DNA from: Clostridiales bacterium
GTDB lineage: Bacteria > Bacillota > Clostridia > Saccharofermentanales > Saccharofermentanaceae
Direction: 5' to 3'
Assembly (NCBI GenBank): GCA_017510605.1
Contig: JAFWMQ010000009.1
Span: 124,001-188,000, forward strand
DNA length: 64,000 nucleotides
Shown here: in pieces, positions 1 through 8,002 of the stretch
How positions within the stretch are numbered: position 1 is the first letter of the stretch
How the letters are laid out: each line of letters begins with the position of its first letter
Position numbers and translations under genes: made by a program
Notes under the pieces: generated by a model
Told to the model about the DNA's origin: nothing
Seen by the model: only the letters and a program-made list of their open reading frames with translations
Databases searched by the model: none

Positions 1-797
1 CAGTACGCGCCATCAACGTTCACGCAAAGCTCTCAAAGGGACAGCACGAGAAGATGCTCAAGTTCGCTCAGGATGACCTCGGAATGGGCGGTTTGGGCTA
101 CCTCGAAGTTCTCGAAGACATGAGCTACAAGGGACCTATCGACAAGTTCATTCCTGATGACATGAAGGCTGAACTTAAGGATCTGGCAGGCCTTCAGGCA
201 GGCGATACGATCTTCTTCATTGCTGACAACGAGGCACGTGCAAACGAGTGCGCAGGCAAGATCAGAAACGAGTTAGGCAGCAGACTCGACCTCATCGAGA
301 AGAACGCATTCAGATTCTGTTTCGTTAATGACTTCCCGATGTATGAATGGGATACAGAGACAAAGAAGTACATCTTCACTCACAATCCTTTCTCCATGCC
401 TCAGGGCGGCCTTGAAGCGCTCAACACAAAGAAGCCTGAAGAGATCCTCGCTTACCAGTACGATATCGTCTGCAACGGTATCGAGCTTTCATCCGGTGCT
501 GTCAGAAACCATGATCTTGACATCATGAAGAAGGCTTTCGAGATTGCCGGATATTCTGAAGAAGAGCTCAAGACGAAGTTCGGCGCACTTTACAGCGCAT
601 TCCAGTTCGGCGCTCCGCCGCACGCAGGAATGGCTCCGGGCGTTGACCGTATGATCATGATCCTCCGTGGCGAAGAGAACATCCGTGAAGTTATCGCATT
701 CCCTATGAACGGCAATGCACAGGATCTCCTCTGCGGCGCTCCGGGCGAAGTTACTGAGCAGCAGTTAAGAGAGACACACATCAAGATCAGACAGTAA
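1..797 (+). CDS. aspS: Aspartate--tRNA ligase, C-terminal part (5' end outside window)
   Basis: This is the last ~265 residues of bacterial-type aspartyl-tRNA synthetase, which charges tRNA-Asp in the cytoplasm. The frame is open from base 3, so the start lies before the window. The visible part begins in the GAD insertion domain and continues into the class II catalytic core. Core signatures are the segment around YEWDTETKKY, the NGIELSSGAVRNHD segment (bacterial AspRS usually has NGxELGGGSIR here), and class II motif 3 as GVDRMIMILRGEENIREV, whose Arg contacts ATP. The FPMNGNAQDLL stretch replaces the more common FPKTQSA-like sequence, as in other clostridial enzymes. The stop codon shares one base with the mtaB start (TAATG), so the two are probably co-transcribed and translationally coupled. 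Confidence 0.96.
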   Translation, partial: VRAINVHAKLSKGQHEKMLKFAQDDLGMGGLGYLEVLEDMSYKGPIDKFIPDDMKAELKDLAGLQAGDTIFFIADNEARANECAGKIRNELGSRLDLIEKNAFRFCFVNDFPMYEWDTETKKYIFTHNPFSMPQGGLEALNTKKPEEILAYQYDIVCNGIELSSGAVRNHDLDIMKKAFEIAGYSEEELKTKFGALYSAFQFGAPPHAGMAPGVDRMIMILRGEENIREVIAFPMNGNAQDLLCGAPGEVTEQQLRETHIKIRQ

Positions 798-2119
798 TGA
801 AAGTCTACTTCTTAACATTAGGATGCAGAGTCAATCAATACGAGACAGACGCCGCTAGGCGCCTGTTTCTTGATAATGGGCATTTGAATGCCGGGTCTCC
901 CGAAGAGGCTGATGTCTGCATAGTAAATACCTGTTCCGTTACGAGCGAAGCTGACCGCAAGTCCTATCAGATGTTAAGACGTATGGCAAAGAACAATCCT
1001 GATGCGGTCATTGTCGCAATGGGGTGTTCTTCTGAAATATCGAACGGCGAAGTGCCTGCCGATATCGTTATCGGAACCCGTGACAAGAACTCTATCGTTG
1101 CCAGAGTCGAAAAGTTTATGTCACAGCGCGAAAACGCAGAACTTTCGCATAAATCGAGCCATATAAGACCTGAAGTCAGCAAGGCTGATGAATATCATGA
1201 TTTCGGTACTGTCTTATCTCCCGAAGGAACAAGGGCTTTCATCAAGATCGAAGACGGATGCAATAACTTCTGTACATACTGCATCATTCCGTATGCCAGA
1301 GGGCGTGTCGTCAGCAGGAGTGAAGAATCGTGTATAAAGGAAGCAGAGTTCCTTGCAGAAAGCGGTTATAAGGAGATAATCGTCTCCGGAATTCATCTTT
1401 GCTCTTACGGAAAAGATCAGGGTAAAGATATCACAGCTCTTCTGGATCTTTTGAAGAAGATCGATTCTGTTCCAGGAATCGAAAGGTTAAGGCTGGGCTC
1501 CCTTGAACCAAAGTCCATGACACCTGAATTTATCAGCGGTCTTAAAACGTTAAAGCACCTTTGTCCGCACTTCCATCTGTCGCTTCAGTCAGGCTCGGAT
1601 ACAGTTCTGAAGCGTATGAACAGGAAATATACCCTTGCTGAGTATGAGGACAGGATAAATGCCTTGAGAGCCGAATTTCCTGACTTGTCGCTTACGACGG
1701 ATATTATTACGGGCTTTCCCGGAGAGAGTGAAGAGGAGTTTTCCGAGACGATGAGTTTTGCAGAAAAGCTCGGATTCGCGAAGATACATGTTTTTCCTTA
1801 TTCGGTAAGAGAGGGCACGAAGGCTGCTGAAATGCAGCAGATCGATATGAGTATAAGGAAAGAGCGCGCTAAAAGGCTTATAGAATTGTCTGACAGGCTT
1901 GCGTCTGAGTTTGCTTTGTCCATGACCGGCAGGGAAGCAGAGATCTTAATAGAAAAAATCGTGGAAAAAGACGGCAGGATGGTTGCCGAAGGATATACGG
2001 CAAATTATATAAGGACTTTCGCGGATGTTACTGGCAGGGAGTTTTCGAGAGGTGACATCATTAAAGGCGTGATCACCGGGTCAGAAAATGAGACCTGTCT
2101 TATGACTGTCTCAATTTGA
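797..2119 (+). CDS. mtaB: tRNA (N6-threonylcarbamoyladenosine(37)-C2)-methylthiotransferase MtaB
   Basis: This radical-SAM enzyme adds a methylthio group to t6A37 of ANN-decoding tRNAs. The 440-aa product has the three MTTase parts. The N-terminal domain carries Cys10 (TLGCRVNQYE), Cys46 (NTCSVTSEADRKS) and Cys77 (MGCSSE), which hold the auxiliary 4Fe-4S cluster. The radical-SAM core has C155-x3-C159-x2-C162 (CNNFCTYC), followed by IPYARGRVVSR. The last ~65 residues look like a TRAM RNA-binding domain. NQYET and ARGRVVSR favour MtaB over MiaB or RimO. It starts on the last base of the aspS stop, giving a tRNA charging and modification pair in one transcript. The stop codon lies inside a small dyad (2106-2124). 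Confidence 0.94.
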   Translation: MKVYFLTLGCRVNQYETDAARRLFLDNGHLNAGSPEEADVCIVNTCSVTSEADRKSYQMLRRMAKNNPDAVIVAMGCSSEISNGEVPADIVIGTRDKNSIVARVEKFMSQRENAELSHKSSHIRPEVSKADEYHDFGTVLSPEGTRAFIKIEDGCNNFCTYCIIPYARGRVVSRSEESCIKEAEFLAESGYKEIIVSGIHLCSYGKDQGKDITALLDLLKKIDSVPGIERLRLGSLEPKSMTPEFISGLKTLKHLCPHFHLSLQSGSDTVLKRMNRKYTLAEYEDRINALRAEFPDLSLTTDIITGFPGESEEEFSETMSFAEKLGFAKIHVFPYSVREGTKAAEMQQIDMSIRKERAKRLIELSDRLASEFALSMTGREAEILIEKIVEKDGRMVAEGYTANYIRTFADVTGREFSRGDIIKGVITGSENETCLMTVSI

Positions 2120-2124
2120 GACAG
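2106..2124. repeat. Perfect 9-bp inverted repeat over the mtaB stop codon
   Basis: CTGTCTCAA and TTGAGACAG flank a single central T. The TGA stop of mtaB (2117-2119) lies in the right arm. No U-tract follows, so it does not look like a normal intrinsic terminator. It could be an operator-like dyad or a 3'-end stabilising hairpin. Function is unknown. Confidence 0.4.
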
Positions 2125-2203
2125 ATTAGCGGGCGACATGTTCCCAAATGCAGAAGACATAATAAAATCTGTAAAAATTTATCAAATCTTAATAACATTT
2201 TAC

Positions 2204-2232
2204 CTGTCATTTAATGTTTACTGTGTTAGAAT
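2204..2232 (+). promoter_or_regulatory. Putative sigma-A promoter of ireB
   Basis: CTGTCA (2204-2209) and TAGAAT (2227-2232) are 17 bp apart, 36 bp before the ireB start. The -35 box matches the consensus in only four of six bases. The surrounding gap is AT-rich and no other good hexamer pair was seen. Confidence 0.4.
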
Positions 2233-2268
2233 GAAAATGTCGGAGAATACTTCGTTTGGAGGTCTTTA

Positions 2269-2517
2269 GTGGACAGCAACACGGCAAAATTCGATTTATC
2301 GGGTGACAGAACAGCTGATGTACATGCTTTGATGTCGTATGTTTTAAGCGCACTCAAGGAGAAGGGTTATAACCCTATTAATCAGCTGGTCGGATATTTT
2401 ATCTCAGGAGATCCGACATATATCACCAATTATAAGGGCGCTAGAGGACTCATCAAGCGTATAGACAGAGATGAGCTTCTTGAGGTAATCATTAACGATT
2501 ATTGCTCCAGACTGTAA
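2269..2517 (+). CDS. ireB: IreB family regulatory phosphoprotein (UPF0297)
   Basis: This 82-aa protein belongs to the IreB/YrzL family (formerly DUF965). In Enterococcus IreB is a substrate of the Ser/Thr kinase IreK and lowers cephalosporin resistance; that role here is inferred from the family. Family sequence is visible throughout: TAKFDLSGD near the N-terminus, YNPINQLVGYFISGDPTYI in the middle, and GARGLIKRIDRDELLE near the end. The start is GTG at 2269 behind GGAGG (2258-2262), six bases away. The neighbours ruvX and DUF1292 are the usual Firmicutes partners (yrzL-yrrK-yrzB in Bacillus). alaS, often upstream, is not here; mtaB is. A terminator hairpin follows. Confidence 0.95.
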   Translation: MDSNTAKFDLSGDRTADVHALMSYVLSALKEKGYNPINQLVGYFISGDPTYITNYKGARGLIKRIDRDELLEVIINDYCSRL

Positions 2518-2549
2518 AAAGGCTTAGAATACCGGTAATAAGCGGTATC

Positions 2550-2575
2550 GGCGGCTTAAGCCGCCTTATTTTTTG
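2550..2575 (+). terminator. Intrinsic terminator between ireB and ruvX
   Basis: GGCGGC-TTAA-GCCGCC (2550-2565) is followed by TTATTTTTT. The U-tract runs directly into the ruvX ribosome site (GAAGGGG), so ruvX expression from the upstream promoter would need read-through. No separate ruvX promoter is obvious in the 73-base gap. Confidence 0.75.
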
Positions 2576-2590
2576 AAGGGGATAAAGAAC

Positions 2591-3022
2591 GTGGAAAAAG
2601 CAGCCGGCAGAGTAATGGGAATAGATTTCGGAACAAGGCATATCGGTGTTGCGGTATCTGATGAACTGCGTGTCATCGCCAGAGGGATCGAGACGGTCAA
2701 CTGGAATGGCGAAGATCCCGAGTGGGCTCTTAACCGTATCTGCGAGATCATTAAGGAGATGGAAGTTAATGCCATCGTTATCGGAAGACCGGCCAGAACA
2801 GACGGTTCCAGATCCGAGACGCAGGACAAGGCTGAAGCGTTCGGAAGCGAGCTTGCAAAAAGGAGCGGGATCGAACCGGTATATAAGGATGAGCGTTATA
2901 CGACAGTCCTGGCTTCAAGATATCTTCACGAGAGCAATATAAAAGCCAAAAAGCAGAAAAAGGTCATAGATCAGGTCGCTGCTGAGATAATACTACAGGA
3001 TTACATCAACACGCTCTCATAA
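2591..3022 (+). CDS. ruvX: RuvX/YqgF putative pre-16S rRNA nuclease (Holliday junction resolvase-like)
   Basis: YqgF-family RNase H-fold nucleases process the 5' end of 16S rRNA and were first annotated as Holliday junction resolvases. The fold signatures are GIDFGTRHIGVAVSD at the N-terminus (first catalytic Asp), AIVIGRPARTDGS in the middle, and YKDERYTTVLASRYL, then VIDQVAAEIILQDYI near the C-terminus. I chose the GTG at 2591 because GAAGGGGA (2575-2582) sits at a normal distance in front of it, and the resulting 143 aa fits the family (~140). A TTG at 2573 in the same frame has no ribosome site and would overlap the terminator U-tract. Confidence 0.93.
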   Translation: MEKAAGRVMGIDFGTRHIGVAVSDELRVIARGIETVNWNGEDPEWALNRICEIIKEMEVNAIVIGRPARTDGSRSETQDKAEAFGSELAKRSGIEPVYKDERYTTVLASRYLHESNIKAKKQKKVIDQVAAEIILQDYINTLS

Positions 3023-3063
3023 TCCGCGGAAATACATTTCCATAAGCAAGTTTCCCGTTAATT

Positions 3064-3072
3064 TGTTATAAT
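3064..3072 (+). promoter_or_regulatory. Extended -10 promoter of the DUF1292 gene
   Basis: TGTTATAAT is a full extended -10 element, 52 bases before the start of the DUF1292 gene. No good -35 box is seen, which extended -10 promoters often tolerate. The same TGTTATAAT occurs before the DUF1385 gene (29784-29792). Confidence 0.5.
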
Positions 3073-3123
3073 TATAAATTATGGTTATTTTAAATATGAC
3101 CGCATGATTAAGGAGAATTTGCT

Positions 3124-3489
3124 ATGGCAGACGAGAATACAAATAACGATATCGGTCCTACTGATGAGCTTATTGAAGCAATAGCCCAGTTAGAGGATGA
3201 GAACGACAGAATGATCGAGATCACCGATGAAGAGACCGGTGAGAAGAGAAAGGCTTATGTCGATCAGACATTCCAGTTTAACGGAAACACGTATGTTGTC
3301 CTGATAATTGATTCCGAAGAGGAAGGCGAAGAAGAGGACAGCTATTACTATATTATGCGCTTTGTGGATAAGGGCGGTGATGTCCTGCTCGAGAATCTCG
3401 TAGGTAAGGAAGCCGATGTTATCTACGATTACTATGACAAGCTCTGTGATGAGCTTTATGGCGACGATGAAGAATCAGAAGACGAGTAA
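3124..3489 (+). CDS. DUF1292 domain-containing acidic protein (YrzB-like)
   Basis: This 121-aa, strongly acidic protein has the DUF1292 pattern: a short acidic lead, then a strand-rich core (TFQFNGNTYVVLI, YYYIMRFV), and a final helix (EADVIYDYYDKLCDELYG) ending in a run of Glu and Asp. Its biochemical role is unknown. It normally follows ireB and ruvX in Firmicutes, as here. ATG 3124 is preceded by AAGGAG (3110-3115). The next gene overlaps its end by 23 bases and encodes a protein of similar layout, suggesting tandem duplication. Confidence 0.88.
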   Translation: MADENTNNDIGPTDELIEAIAQLEDENDRMIEITDEETGEKRKAYVDQTFQFNGNTYVVLIIDSEEEGEEEDSYYYIMRFVDKGGDVLLENLVGKEADVIYDYYDKLCDELYGDDEESEDE

Positions 3490-3889
3490 CAAGCCGACCG
3501 GTCTTAAGAAGAAGATCGCCATAGAGAAGGACCGTAAGGCCAAGCTTGCAGGCGAGCATCTGAAAGACAGCAAGAACGAAGAACTGATCGTATTGAGAGA
3601 TCCTTACAGCAAGAAGGATTACTATATGTCGCGCATTGATTCGTTTACTCTCTTAAAGACCGAGTATGTTGTTATGTATAACTATGTGCCGGATGACGGA
3701 AGTCATTCAAAGCCTGAGCTTGTTATCATGCGCACTGCAATAGGTGAGAATGGTGACAGGGTATACTATTCGATCAAAGACGGTGATGAGCTTGAGAAAG
3801 CGTTTATCTACTTTATGAGAAGGTATTACGGAGCGCAGGCACCGGATAAAAGAGCTAAGAACGGAGTTTCTTCCGGAGAACAGAAATAA
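3467..3889 (+). CDS. Second DUF1292-like protein
   Basis: This is a 140-aa basic-to-neutral protein. After a Lys-rich N-terminus it has a core that lines up by eye with the preceding DUF1292 protein: EELIVLRDPYSKKDYYM, FTLLKTEYVVMYNYV, LVIMRTAIGENGDRVYYSI, then a C-terminal helix ELEKAFIYFMRRYYG. I chose ATG 3467 because the sequence further upstream in this frame is only the out-of-frame end of the first gene. There is no strong ribosome site, so translation probably depends on coupling with the overlapping upstream gene. Unlike its neighbour it has a Lys-rich head and lacks the acidic tail, so the two may have complementary charge. Function is unknown. Confidence 0.72.
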   Translation: MKNQKTSNKPTGLKKKIAIEKDRKAKLAGEHLKDSKNEELIVLRDPYSKKDYYMSRIDSFTLLKTEYVVMYNYVPDDGSHSKPELVIMRTAIGENGDRVYYSIKDGDELEKAFIYFMRRYYGAQAPDKRAKNGVSSGEQK

Positions 3890-3891
3890 AG

Positions 3892-4878
3892 ATGAGTTTT
3901 TGGCAGAAAGTCCTGAAAAAATCCTCAGCTATATTGAAAGCAGCTTTCGGACTGGCATTGTTTGTTTGCACTGCTTATTTGATTTTCTCCATATTTATCT
4001 ATCTGCGTATAGACCGCAGTGTCTATGAGGGAACATACAATTTGGTGTTCTGCCTCGTAGCTTTTTCTGTGATGTTTTTGGTTCAAAAGATCAGTTCGAT
4101 TAACAGGGAACCTATTATCAAGATCAAGAAACTCGGTTTTGGTCAGGTTATCGCTCTGATCATCATTGCCCTCGGAATGCTCGGAATGGTAACAACATAT
4201 ATGGGTATCGTAAACAAGATCGCTGAGAGTAAGGAAACTGTAAGCCAGGCGGTCGAAGAGTATCGCGAAAATGTTGACAGGTTTGCCGATGTGTCACAGA
4301 CAGTTGTGCCCGTATGGGATTCCGTTTTGTATGTTATCAATCTGTGTTTTATCGTGCCCGTGGTTGAGGAAATGACTTTCAGAGGAATAGTTTTCGGTCA
4401 GCTCAGAAGAGAGTTCGGTCCCTGGACTTCGGTAATAATCAGTGCTATAGGCTTCGGTATCATGCACGGTCTGACAATACATATCGGTTATGCGATAGCC
4501 TGCGGTCTTATCATAGCAACCACTTATCATCTGACTGAAAGCCTGATCGCACCGATAATCCTTCACGCGGTTTTCAACATTATCGGTTCGGGCATACCGA
4601 CTTTTATGAGCATTGAAGAATTAGGGATTCCGCAGGATCTGACAAGAGCGATACTGGTCAATTCCCACACTGCTTCGATCCTTTTCATGCCGGTATCTGT
4701 TTTGGCTATTGCCTATCTGGTTAACGAAAAGCGTAAGAAAGCGAAAAAAGCCGCAGCTCTTGCCGAGGAAGTTTCTTTTGCAGAGGCAGTTCAGGAGAAT
4801 GATCCTGAAGATAAAGAAATACCCGTGAATGAAGAATGCGTTACTCCGGATGATGACGGAAGCGAGGCGGCATCATGA
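3892..4878 (+). CDS. CPBP family intramembrane glutamic endopeptidase
   Basis: This is a 328-aa polytopic membrane protein of the CAAX/Abi (Rce1-like) protease family. About eight hydrophobic segments are visible. The signature motifs are PVVEEMTFRGIVFGQLRR (EExxxR, the catalytic Glu pair), FGIMHG (His) and APIILHAVFNIIG (His plus Asn), all expected for an active enzyme. A charged cytoplasmic tail rich in Lys then Glu and Asp occupies the last ~60 residues. The substrate is unknown. It follows the DUF1292 pair by two bases and overlaps the start of the large anchored protein by four bases, so these genes form one transcription unit. A second CPBP protease is encoded at 58618. Confidence 0.9.
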   Translation: MSFWQKVLKKSSAILKAAFGLALFVCTAYLIFSIFIYLRIDRSVYEGTYNLVFCLVAFSVMFLVQKISSINREPIIKIKKLGFGQVIALIIIALGMLGMVTTYMGIVNKIAESKETVSQAVEEYRENVDRFADVSQTVVPVWDSVLYVINLCFIVPVVEEMTFRGIVFGQLRREFGPWTSVIISAIGFGIMHGLTIHIGYAIACGLIIATTYHLTESLIAPIILHAVFNIIGSGIPTFMSIEELGIPQDLTRAILVNSHTASILFMPVSVLAIAYLVNEKRKKAKKAAALAEEVSFAEAVQENDPEDKEIPVNEECVTPDDDGSEAAS

Positions 4879-7800
4879 AAAAACATGCCCGTCTGACTTT
4901 CGGTATCACTAAAAAGAAGCGTTTTGCAGCTGCTCTGGTAGTTGTAGCAGCGGTCCTTATCATGGCCGGAGTCGTTCTGGGTTATGTCGGTGTTTTCGGA
5001 TTAAGGTCAGAACTTTGTGAGATATCGATCACGACAGATAAAGCAGGCGATACATTTGGAGGAGTCGGTATCAACTGCGATCTCATTCCGAATATTAATC
5101 TTATCAGAGACGCTTCTTTCGAGAGTTCTACTGTTTATGCAAGCATGCTCGTAGCAGGAGCTTCTGAAGGAAGTGTTTTCATGACGCCTGATGCGGTGGC
5201 TGCTGCGGGTTATGACACATCTGCCTGTGCAGGTGATACTGCAAGGATATTATCGATCGACAGCGACGGCGTAATGAGCGAAAAGTTCTCAGGCACTATT
5301 ACAGGGTTCAAACCTGCGAGACTTGGTGTAGTCACTGAAATTAAAGACTCTAAGGATCTTTGGGATGAGGATCGTATCAGTAAGATATCCTTCTGCGGAA
5401 ACACTGCCGTTGCATTAACTAACAACGGAAGAATCATCTACGATGTTACGAACAGCCAGCTGGCAGGAATCGTAGATTCAGATGAGCGTTTCGCAATGAT
5501 CGATTCCAATGATACCGGTATAGTTGCAGTTGCTCAAAGCGGATCGATCTATTACTCGCAGGATGCGAAAAACCTCGTCAGGCTCTTCGGTTCTGAATCC
5601 TTAAATACGGAAAACAGAGTGTGCGGGATCGGATGCAACAGTTCGACATTTGCCGTTTGTTATACAGACGGAACCATAGTCACTGTCAATAACGGCAAGA
5701 CGTCTTTGTCAAAGCTTCCGGGTTCAGATATATCGGCGTTTGTTTCAGACGGAAAGAGATTCATAGCTTATGACAAAAAGGGAGATATTTATTCTTCATC
5801 GAACGGCATGATCTATGAGCACATCGGAAACTCCGAGAGGCTTACAGATGCGTCTGACACGCTTTACTGCGCGGCAGAAGGAGTTTTTTGTTTTGTCGTC
5901 GGGAACTCAAGAGCGATTATGATAAATGTTGATGATACGGGCTGCTCTATCAGGGAAAAAGATCTTGCAAAAGATACCGGATCTGATATCCGTTCCGTTT
6001 ATCTGACCGATTCCGGACTGATAATTGCAGGCACTACTGACAAGAAGGCTTTTGCGATTAATAATCTAGGCGGAAGCGCTGCGGTCCTTTCGTCCGAGAA
6101 TGTCATTATCGAGAACATAATCGGAGTTACAGGTGATAAAGTTTATTACGATTCCGGAAAAGAGATCTTCAAGTCACAGATCCTTTCAGAGATTACTGTC
6201 GAAGGGAATCTGGAAGGTGTTGATATAATTGCTGATGATATCCTCATTGCCGGTCATATGCAGAAAGCAGCAGGCGGATCGATAAGCATTTCCGAGATGA
6301 AAGAAGAGACCTGGGATATTTCCGATGATCTTGCATGGAATGTTTATGGAAGAGGAACCAATTTTGCTCCGACAGACAGATCAAACAGCGGAAGATACGG
6401 TGCAAGACTGATGGGAAACGGAAGCGGTGTTCATGCCATTACCCAGACTCTTCCTGGTTCTGCAAAAGATAATTTTGTAGCAGGAACTTTCTATCGTATC
6501 AGTTTCTACGCAATGTCCGATAATACTCCCGAGAAAGCATATTGCTGGATCGAAGGAGACGGCTTTGGGGAATACGGTTTTGAACTTACACAGATCGGAA
6601 GGAATTACAAGTATTACAGCTACGTTTTTGCCGTAACCGATTACATGATCGATGCCGAAAATATCAGGCTCAACATAGCCATTGAGGGATCAGGCAATAT
6701 CCTTTTAGACGATTTTTATCTCGGTCCCGACAGTTACGATTCCGCAGGGATCCCACAATATTACTCGGATACCCTGGCATCAGGAAAACCAACAGCCTTG
6801 AGACTCAATAACCTCAATATCGGAAGCACCGGTTTTGCAGAGACTTCTTTATATCTTCCGAGCGAAAATTCCGTATCCCGCAGTCTGGAAGGCACATCGA
6901 GCAAGGCTGCTTACAGCGATGAAGAATCAGCTTCGGTCCCGGCATATGACGGCATGGCTGTAACCACATCGCTGGAGGACAGTTTAAGACTTGTAAAGCA
7001 GTGCAGTTCTTCGCCGTGGCTGGTAATAGGCCCTTATGCAGATCAGGATGATATCGATAATCTTCTGGAATACCTCTGCGGTTCTCTGACATCGGAATAC
7101 GGAGGTCTAAGAATAGATAACGGCACTGCTCTTCCTTGGAGCAGACAGTTTACAAGATTCTATATTGAGATCAATGACAGCGGCAAAGTCTTCAAGAGCG
7201 ATGTTCAGAAAGCTTCTTATGTCAATTACGTAATCTCCATGTTCTCGCAGTCTGAATATTTCAGCGATATCAAGGATAAGACAGTATTCCTTGACGGCAT
7301 GAAATATGACGGCGGAACTATGATGTCTGATGCTGATAACCACACAATGGGTGTTAAGCTTGTCGCAAACGACAGCTCGGCAACTTACATCGACAACATC
7401 AATACAAGTTACGTGCTTGCGCGCTACGATTCCCCGCATGTTGTTTCAGGCAACAACAGCGGTGAATATATCAACAGACTCGATACAAACGGAAGCAATT
7501 GTGCAAAGATAATCTCGGCGATAATGACAAGCGAAGCCGATTATGCGGAGATGATGCTTTTCGATGCTGCTGTGGATTTTGTGCCCTCCGCTTACACCGG
7601 CAAGGATATGTTTGTAGGCAAAGGCGAGTTTATCAACATGATTACAATATCCGGACTTACGACCGGGTTTACCGGATTTGATGAGCTTTATCTGGAGATC
7701 AAGGAACCTTTGGACCAGACTTCCACTCAAAGCGTTGACCAATTCGTATCGAATCTTACTTCTGCATGCTTCAGCAAAGGTCAGAAGTCATATCTGATAA

Positions 7801-7994
7801 TTGCCAATTCATCCAATTCACAGCAGAGTTTCCTCGTCAACGATAATAAGCTCGGCCGGAGTGACAGCGTGATAAGGCGTTACGATGAAAACGGACGGCT
7901 TATTAATGAGCGTGCCATGAGGTATGAGCATCTGCGTCACATACTCCAGCCCGGAGAATTTGTAATCGTTGAGATAGATTCAAAAGGCGGTTGA
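4875..7994 (+). CDS. Large membrane-anchored protein: propeller-like, CBM-like and degenerate GH51-like parts
   Basis: I do not recognise this 1039-aa protein as a named family. Residues ~16-42 form one membrane segment after a basic start, so the rest is probably outside the cell. Residues ~150-450 contain about seven repeats of strand-rich units, each with a pattern like TAVALTNNGRIIYD or FAVCYTDGTIVTVN, consistent with a seven-bladed propeller. Residues ~480-620 resemble a carbohydrate-binding beta-sandwich (YRISFYAMSDN, then ILLDDFYLGP). Residues ~710-980 resemble GH51/clan A arabinofuranosidases: LLEYLCGSLTSEYGGLR, then FYIEIND where those enzymes have WEIGNE. The acid/base Glu position would then be Asp, so it may be a non-catalytic relative. 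The C-terminus looks like the beta-sandwich that closes such enzymes. It starts inside the CPBP protease stop (ATGA). Confidence 0.6.
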   Translation: MKKHARLTFGITKKKRFAAALVVVAAVLIMAGVVLGYVGVFGLRSELCEISITTDKAGDTFGGVGINCDLIPNINLIRDASFESSTVYASMLVAGASEGSVFMTPDAVAAAGYDTSACAGDTARILSIDSDGVMSEKFSGTITGFKPARLGVVTEIKDSKDLWDEDRISKISFCGNTAVALTNNGRIIYDVTNSQLAGIVDSDERFAMIDSNDTGIVAVAQSGSIYYSQDAKNLVRLFGSESLNTENRVCGIGCNSSTFAVCYTDGTIVTVNNGKTSLSKLPGSDISAFVSDGKRFIAYDKKGDIYSSSNGMIYEHIGNSERLTDASDTLYCAAEGVFCFVVGNSRAIMINVDDTGCSIREKDLAKDTGSDIRSVYLTDSGLIIAGTTDKKAFAINNLGGSAAVLSSENVIIENIIGVTGDKVYYDSGKEIFKSQILSEITVEGNLEGVDIIADDILIAGHMQKAAGGSISISEMKEETWDISDDLAWNVYGRGTNFAPTDRSNSGRYGARLMGNGSGVHAITQTLPGSAKDNFVAGTFYRISFYAMSDNTPEKAYCWIEGDGFGEYGFELTQIGRNYKYYSYVFAVTDYMIDAENIRLNIAIEGSGNILLDDFYLGPDSYDSAGIPQYYSDTLASGKPTALRLNNLNIGSTGFAETSLYLPSENSVSRSLEGTSSKAAYSDEESASVPAYDGMAVTTSLEDSLRLVKQCSSSPWLVIGPYADQDDIDNLLEYLCGSLTSEYGGLRIDNGTALPWSRQFTRFYIEINDSGKVFKSDVQKASYVNYVISMFSQSEYFSDIKDKTVFLDGMKYDGGTMMSDADNHTMGVKLVANDSSATYIDNINTSYVLARYDSPHVVSGNNSGEYINRLDTNGSNCAKIISAIMTSEADYAEMMLFDAAVDFVPSAYTGKDMFVGKGEFINMITISGLTTGFTGFDELYLEIKEPLDQTSTQSVDQFVSNLTSACFSKGQKSYLIIANSSNSQQSFLVNDNKLGRSDSVIRRYDENGRLINERAMRYEHLRHILQPGEFVIVEIDSKGG

Positions 7995-8002
7995 TCTGAC
8001 CG

